Source of the DNA: JANWLD01 sp036278875 | GTDB lineage: Bacteria > Patescibacteriota > Saccharimonadia > Saccharimonadales > 2-12-FULL-41-12 | NCBI GenBank assembly: GCA_036278875.1 | Contig: DASUKF010000012.1 | Location: 1 to 9,140 of the forward strand | Direction of reading: 5' to 3' | DNA: 9,140 nt | Shown: positions 6,258-9,140 of the stretch, one piece after another | Position numbering within the stretch: the stretch's first letter is position 1 | Layout: each line of letters begins with the position of its first letter | The notes under the pieces: generated by a model | Databases searched by the model: none | Seen by the model: only the letters and a program-made list of their open reading frames with translations | Told to the model about the DNA's origin: nothing | Made by a program: the position numbers and the translations under genes

Positions 6258-6330
6258 GAGTGCGGGGAGAGAACTAGCTCGAGGAACCGCCGGCAACCCG
6301 GGTAAGGCCGGGTGCTCCGTCTAGCCCGGA
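6247..6330 (+). ncRNA. SAM-clan riboswitch (SAM-I/SAM-IV-like) upstream of metK
   Basis: The leader holds the core shared by the SAM-I and SAM-IV riboswitches. P2 is GCGG (6262-6265) with CCGC (6287-6290), enclosing a GAG/CTC inner stem. The invariant GGCAACC follows (6292-6298). P3 is ACCCGG (6296-6301) with CCGGGT (6308-6313), a perfect six pairs over a 6-nt loop. Then comes GGTGCTCCG (6311-6319), equivalent to the GGUGCyaa..UCC strand. The string GAGTGC at 6258-6263 and the AGCCCGG after the core recall SAM-IV. P1 is uncertain; the best pairing is TTAGA (6247-6251) with TCTAG (6320-6324), including one G-U. Binding of S-adenosylmethionine would lower expression of metK, the enzyme that makes it. 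The exact class (SAM-I, SAM-IV or the variant between them) needs a covariance model. Confidence 0.85.
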
Positions 6331-6357
6331 TACAGGGAAAGATATGTGAATGCAGTC

Positions 6358-6392
6358 AATCCTTTTTGTCCGGAAGACAGAAAGGATTTTTT
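6358..6392 (+). terminator. Hairpin plus U-run between riboswitch and metK (expression platform)
   Basis: AATCCTTTTTGTC (6358-6370) pairs with GACAGAAAGGATT (6376-6388) in 13 continuous pairs, one of them G-U, over the loop CGGAA. Six T residues follow (6387-6392, the first two within the stem), then directly the metK ATG. This has the form of an intrinsic terminator. The 3' arm also contains AAAGGA (6381-6386), a Shine-Dalgarno six bases before ATG 6393, so folding would hide the ribosome site as well. Premature termination, translational block or both are possible. Confidence 0.8.
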
Positions 6393-7505
6393 ATGCCGGA
6401 AGGCGCAGAATTTTTCACCAGCGAATCCGTGTGCGCAGGCCACCCGGACAAAATATGCGACGCCATAAGCGATGCGGTTGTTGATGCTGCACTGGTTCGT
6501 GACCCGCTGGCCCGCACGGCTGTAGAAACGGTGGTAGGGGACAGTCAGATAAGCCTTTTCGGTGAAGTGCGTATAGATTCCGATATAGATTATGAGCAGA
6601 TAGTCCGGGCAAAGATTGCCGAGCTGGGCTATACTCGCCCGCAATGGAAATTTTCGAACAAAGCGAAATTTTCGAACTTTATCCATAAGCAGGCTGCGGA
6701 CATAGCAGTAGGCGTAGATAAGGGAGGTGCCGGCGATCAGGGCATGATGTTCGGTTACGCCTGCAGACAGACCAAGCAGCTGATGCCTCTGCCGATAATG
6801 CTGGCCCATGCGCTGACCCGCCGCATCGACGAGGCCAGGGAAAAAGGCGAGCTTGCCTGGCTAAGGCCCGACGGCAAGGCACAGGTAACTGTCAGATACG
6901 ATGGCAACCGCCCGGTACGCGTGGAAAAGACCGTGCTGGCGCTCGCTCATGACGAACAGACTACCGCTGACCAGGTCAGAAGCGAAGCGCGCGAAAAGAT
7001 AATCAGACCGGTTTTTGAAAGTTTCGGTATGAATACCGACTGCGAAAACATAATCAACGGTACGGGGGTGTGGCACATCCCAGGGCCGGAATCCGACGCC
7101 GGCCTGACAGGACGCAAAATAGTGGTCGACACTTACGGCGGTTACGCACGCGTCGGCGGCGGTGCTTTTTCCGGGAAAGACCCTAGCAAAGTTGACCGCT
7201 CCGGTGCCTATGCGGCCAGATATATCGCGAAAAATATCGTAGCTAACGGCTTGGCCGACGAATGCGAGGTTGGCTTGGCATACGTTATCGGCCAGCCAAA
7301 ACCATTGATGGAAACCATTGAAACCTTCAATACGGAAAAAGTAAGCGGCAAGGCGCTGTACGACTTTGCCCATAGCCTGATAGACACTTCGGTAGAAGGC
7401 ATAATCAACACACTGGGTCTCCGCCGGCCTATATATTCTCGTACTTCTGCATACGGCCATTTCGGCAAACCCGGATTGCCTTGGGAAGAAATAAAAACCA
7501 AGTAA
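6393..7505 (+). CDS. metK: S-adenosylmethionine synthetase
   Basis: This 370-residue enzyme makes S-adenosylmethionine from methionine and ATP in the cytoplasm, using Mg2+ and K+. Family landmarks are all present: FTSESVCAGHPDKICDAISD (8-27) with the catalytic His, GGAGDQGMMFGYA (111-123), the P-loop-like GGGAFSGKDPSKVDRSGAYA (255-274), and the C-terminal YGHFG...LPWE (354-365). The length is near the family norm (about 380-400). The frame extends upstream to a GTG at 6312, but that stretch is riboswitch and hairpin. The conserved N-terminus fits ATG 6393, which has AAAGGA six bases upstream. Residues 87-95 contain a small in-frame repeat (KFSNKA-KFSN), and the usual QSxDIA motif reads QAADIA. 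Control is expected from the upstream SAM riboswitch. Confidence 0.97.
   Translation: MPEGAEFFTSESVCAGHPDKICDAISDAVVDAALVRDPLARTAVETVVGDSQISLFGEVRIDSDIDYEQIVRAKIAELGYTRPQWKFSNKAKFSNFIHKQAADIAVGVDKGGAGDQGMMFGYACRQTKQLMPLPIMLAHALTRRIDEAREKGELAWLRPDGKAQVTVRYDGNRPVRVEKTVLALAHDEQTTADQVRSEAREKIIRPVFESFGMNTDCENIINGTGVWHIPGPESDAGLTGRKIVVDTYGGYARVGGGAFSGKDPSKVDRSGAYAARYIAKNIVANGLADECEVGLAYVIGQPKPLMETIETFNTEKVSGKALYDFAHSLIDTSVEGIINTLGLRRPIYSRTSAYGHFGKPGLPWEEIKTK
6647..6677 (+). repeat. 18-nt-period tandem repeat inside metK
   Basis: GAAATTTTCGAAC occurs at 6647-6659 and again at 6665-6677, 18 nt apart and in frame. It encodes KFSN twice and lies between two conserved MetK blocks. It looks like a small slippage or unequal-exchange duplication of 6 codons. 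Confidence 0.7.
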
Positions 7506-7539
7506 GCTTATCTGCTGGCATGAAATAGCTTGATTAGGG

Positions 7540-7545
7540 TACAAT
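7540..7545 (+). promoter_or_regulatory. Candidate -10 element for the CorA gene
   Basis: TACAAT lies 8 nt before ATG 7554, in the 48-nt gap after metK. A possible -35, CTGGCA (7515-7520), is 19 nt away, so support is weak. Read-through from metK is equally possible. Confidence 0.35.
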
Positions 7546-7553
7546 TGACCTTA

Positions 7554-8480
7554 ATGATTGACATATATAGCAGCACCGCACGCACCCGAAAACTCAGCAA
7601 GCTGGACGAGTCCAAAGTCGGCACTTGGGTGCATGCAGTCGAACCTACGGACAAAGAACTGGATAAGCTGGCGCAGGATTTGGACCTGGACAGGGATATC
7701 CTGCAGGATGCAACCGACCCGCATGAGGCTCCGCGCGTCGAGGTCAGCGACGGAAAAGTCTACGTATTCTGCCGTTACTGCCGTCCGGAAGATCCGGATA
7801 TCCCGACCGAACCGATGCTTATTATCTATACCGACAAGAACATCATCACCGTGATGCGCAAGGCTGATGATATACTACAGAACCTTATCGGCGGCAAAGT
7901 AGAATTTCTGACTACGCAGAAGACCAAGACCTTCCTGCATATTCTGGACCAGATAAATCAGAGCTATCGCCGCCAGCTTCTTCAGATAGGCAAGCAGATT
8001 CTTCGCTTCCGCTCGCAGATGCGCCGTACGGAGGCCAGCAGTATCGACCTGATTAAATTCATCGAGCTGGAAGAAGACTTGAACGAGTTCCTTTCCGCTC
8101 TCCAGCCTCAGGCACTGGTCCTCAATGCTCTGGAAAGTGGCAAATACATGCGTCTTTATGAGGATGATAAGGACATGGCCGATGACATTATGCTAAGCAC
8201 GAACGAACTTATCGAGCTGTGTAAATCCCGTCTGCGAACAGTGGTGAACGTGCGCCAGGCCTACGATGTCATCGCCACCAACAACCTTAACAAGATATTC
8301 AAGCGTTTAACCTCTATAGCCATCTTCTTGGCCATACCGACCATCATCGGAGGGATATGGGGGATGAACGTCGAGCTGCCGTACCAGCACACCAAGTATG
8401 CTTTCTTGGGAATAGTGGCGTTTATAATTGCTTGTATGTATTTCACAGCCAAATTCTTCGAATACAAAAAGTGGATTTAA
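7554..8480 (+). CDS. corA: CorA-family divalent cation (Mg2+/Co2+/Ni2+) channel
   Basis: This 308-residue protein has the CorA plan: an N-terminal alpha/beta cytoplasmic domain (1-120), long helices (121-245, e.g. FLHILDQINQSYRRQLLQIG and the EEDLNEFLSALQP segment) and two C-terminal membrane helices (252-269 and 282-299). The signature GMN (270-272, in GGIWGMNVELP) ends the first helix, and the protein finishes with a basic tail, FFEYKKWI. CorA proteins form pentamers that let Mg2+ into the cell down its gradient. The usual YGMNF reads WGMNV here. The frame could start at TTG 7530, but ATG 7554 fits the family N-terminus, and TACAAT would lie inside the longer version. It lies 48 nt after metK on the same strand. 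MetK needs Mg2+, but a functional link is only inference. The gene symbol is by family; substrate preference is not proven. Confidence 0.92.
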   Translation: MIDIYSSTARTRKLSKLDESKVGTWVHAVEPTDKELDKLAQDLDLDRDILQDATDPHEAPRVEVSDGKVYVFCRYCRPEDPDIPTEPMLIIYTDKNIITVMRKADDILQNLIGGKVEFLTTQKTKTFLHILDQINQSYRRQLLQIGKQILRFRSQMRRTEASSIDLIKFIELEEDLNEFLSALQPQALVLNALESGKYMRLYEDDKDMADDIMLSTNELIELCKSRLRTVVNVRQAYDVIATNNLNKIFKRLTSIAIFLAIPTIIGGIWGMNVELPYQHTKYAFLGIVAFIIACMYFTAKFFEYKKWI

Positions 8481-8493
8481 TTTAATAACGATA

Positions 8494-8522
8494 TTGATTA
8501 ATTTACTAAAAAGTAGTATAAT
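8494..8522 (+). promoter_or_regulatory. Predicted promoter for the FkbM-type methyltransferase gene
   Basis: TTGATT (8494-8499) and a perfect TATAAT (8517-8522) are exactly 17 nt apart. The ATG at 8534 follows after 11 nt, so the 5' leader would be only about 4-5 nt, too short for a Shine-Dalgarno. Confidence 0.7.
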
Positions 8523-8533
8523 AGTTCGTTGAA

Positions 8534-9140
8534 ATGTCAGGGACCGCAGTAGCAGGTAGCCGCAGTCCGGAAGCCCGTTCGGGTAACGAACTTGCCGCTA
8601 CAGCCACAAAACAAATCGAACGAGCCAAGCGTCTGGCGGGTATAGCCAGATCCGCAGGTATCCAAACCGCGGTAAAATTTGCTTATAGCAGAATTACGGG
8701 TACGGAAATCAAAGAAGACATAGTATTAAAACCACGCGAACTTCGCTTTCCTATCACCATAAAAGGCAACCCTTCCGATATTGGTAATTTCAATGAGATC
8801 ATAGGTCAAAGAGTCTATGCCATGCCCGCCAGCCTCAGTGAAAGAATCAAAGGCCTGCCTATAGTGGATATGGGTGCTTATGTAGGCATATCCGCGGCAT
8901 ACTTTGCCAGCCGGCATCCGGATTCACATGTACTTGCTGTCGAGCCGCACGATCGCAACTTTCGTATGCTGTCCGGCAACACAGCATCTTATGGCAATCA
9001 AATAGACATCAGGCAAGCGGCTTTCGTGCCACGAGAGGGAGGAGTTGGCAGGACTATCCTGGATGCTCCAGATTCTCACATGGCTAATCTATACTCATCT
9101 GATGGCACCGAGAACGGAGACTCGCGCATCGCTACGGCCT
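8534..9140 (+). CDS. Partial FkbM-family SAM-dependent methyltransferase
   Basis: The frame starts at ATG 8534 and leaves the window after 202 codons. Residues 109-123 (PIVDMGAYVGISAAY) are the glycine-rich SAM-binding motif I of class I methyltransferases in its FkbM form. They are followed by VLAVEPHDRNFRMLSGN (133-149), where the Glu ending the second strand binds the ribose of SAM, and by IDIRQAAF (157-164), the usual next strand. FNEIIGQRVYAMP (86-98) fits the lead-in segment of FkbM proteins. These enzymes usually O-methylate sugars or polyketides; the substrate here is unknown. The first 85 residues are Ala/Arg-rich and look unlike the core. It has its own promoter 11 nt upstream and lies 53 nt after the CorA gene. 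The catalytic C-terminal half is not visible. Confidence 0.88.
   Translation, partial: MSGTAVAGSRSPEARSGNELAATATKQIERAKRLAGIARSAGIQTAVKFAYSRITGTEIKEDIVLKPRELRFPITIKGNPSDIGNFNEIIGQRVYAMPASLSERIKGLPIVDMGAYVGISAAYFASRHPDSHVLAVEPHDRNFRMLSGNTASYGNQIDIRQAAFVPREGGVGRTILDAPDSHMANLYSSDGTENGDSRIATA

Noticed and set aside
6312..6392. N-terminal extension of MetK from GTG 6312
   Set aside because: The stretch lies inside the riboswitch P3 and the 13-bp hairpin; MetK homology begins at ATG 6393, which has its own AAAGGA.
7504..7531. AAGCT...AGCTT inverted repeat after metK as a terminator
   Set aside because: Five pairs with an 18-nt loop and no T-run; too weak to support.
6321..7544. Minus-strand frames opposite metK
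   Set aside because: Antisense shadows of a highly conserved enzyme gene.
7530..7553. TTG 7530 as start of the CorA gene
   Set aside because: It would place a TACAAT element inside the gene; ATG 7554 fits the CorA N-terminus.
8502..8516. Hairpin TACT-AAAA-AGTA as a terminator after the CorA gene
   Set aside because: Only four A-T-rich pairs, no U-run, and it lies in the promoter spacer of the next gene.

Overview
The window is a 9.1 kb bacterial chromosomal segment with seven confident protein genes, two of them cut by the window ends. It also holds two unrecognised paralogous genes, two small ORFs, one tRNA and one strong cis-regulatory RNA. TGA is used as a stop, so the genetic code looks standard. 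Hand counts of single 60-base lines give roughly 37-40% G+C left of the tRNA and mostly 45-58% to its right. Most genes have no Shine-Dalgarno (SD) sequence, and several starts lie 6-11 nt after a -10 hexamer. Together with compact spacing and frequent ATA codons, this resembles Patescibacteria/Saccharibacteria-like genomes. That taxonomic reading is an inference only; no marker here settles it.

Layout. Left part (1-1642, AT-richer, all minus strand), read from 1618 downwards: a 28-codon ORF, an ATP-grasp ligase-like gene, and the 5' part of a histidinol-phosphate-aminotransferase-like gene running off the edge. The three are separated by only 1 and 2 nt, so they form a tightly coupled unit that could make or modify a small molecule or peptide. 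A tRNA-Gln(CTG) with encoded CCA sits at 1643-1716, its 3' end facing this unit. This arrangement suggests an island boundary.

Middle (1746-6164, mostly minus strand): two adjacent, similarly built proteins of unknown function with N-terminal coiled coils (one operon, with a promoter and a good SD), a divergent 59-aa membrane-anchored protein, a multidrug-type MFS transporter, and a soluble GGDEF protein. The GGDEF promoter implies a leaderless mRNA.

Right part (6165-9140, plus strand): a SAM-I/SAM-IV-like riboswitch followed by a 13-bp hairpin and U-run, then metK (SAM synthetase). Next come a CorA-type divalent-cation channel and a truncated FkbM-type SAM-dependent methyltransferase. MetK makes the SAM that the riboswitch senses and the methyltransferase would use, and it needs Mg2+, which CorA proteins import. 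No CRISPR array, insertion sequence or rRNA was seen. No stretch over 300 bases lacks a gene; the largest gap (6165-6392) holds the divergent gdef/metK promoters and the riboswitch.
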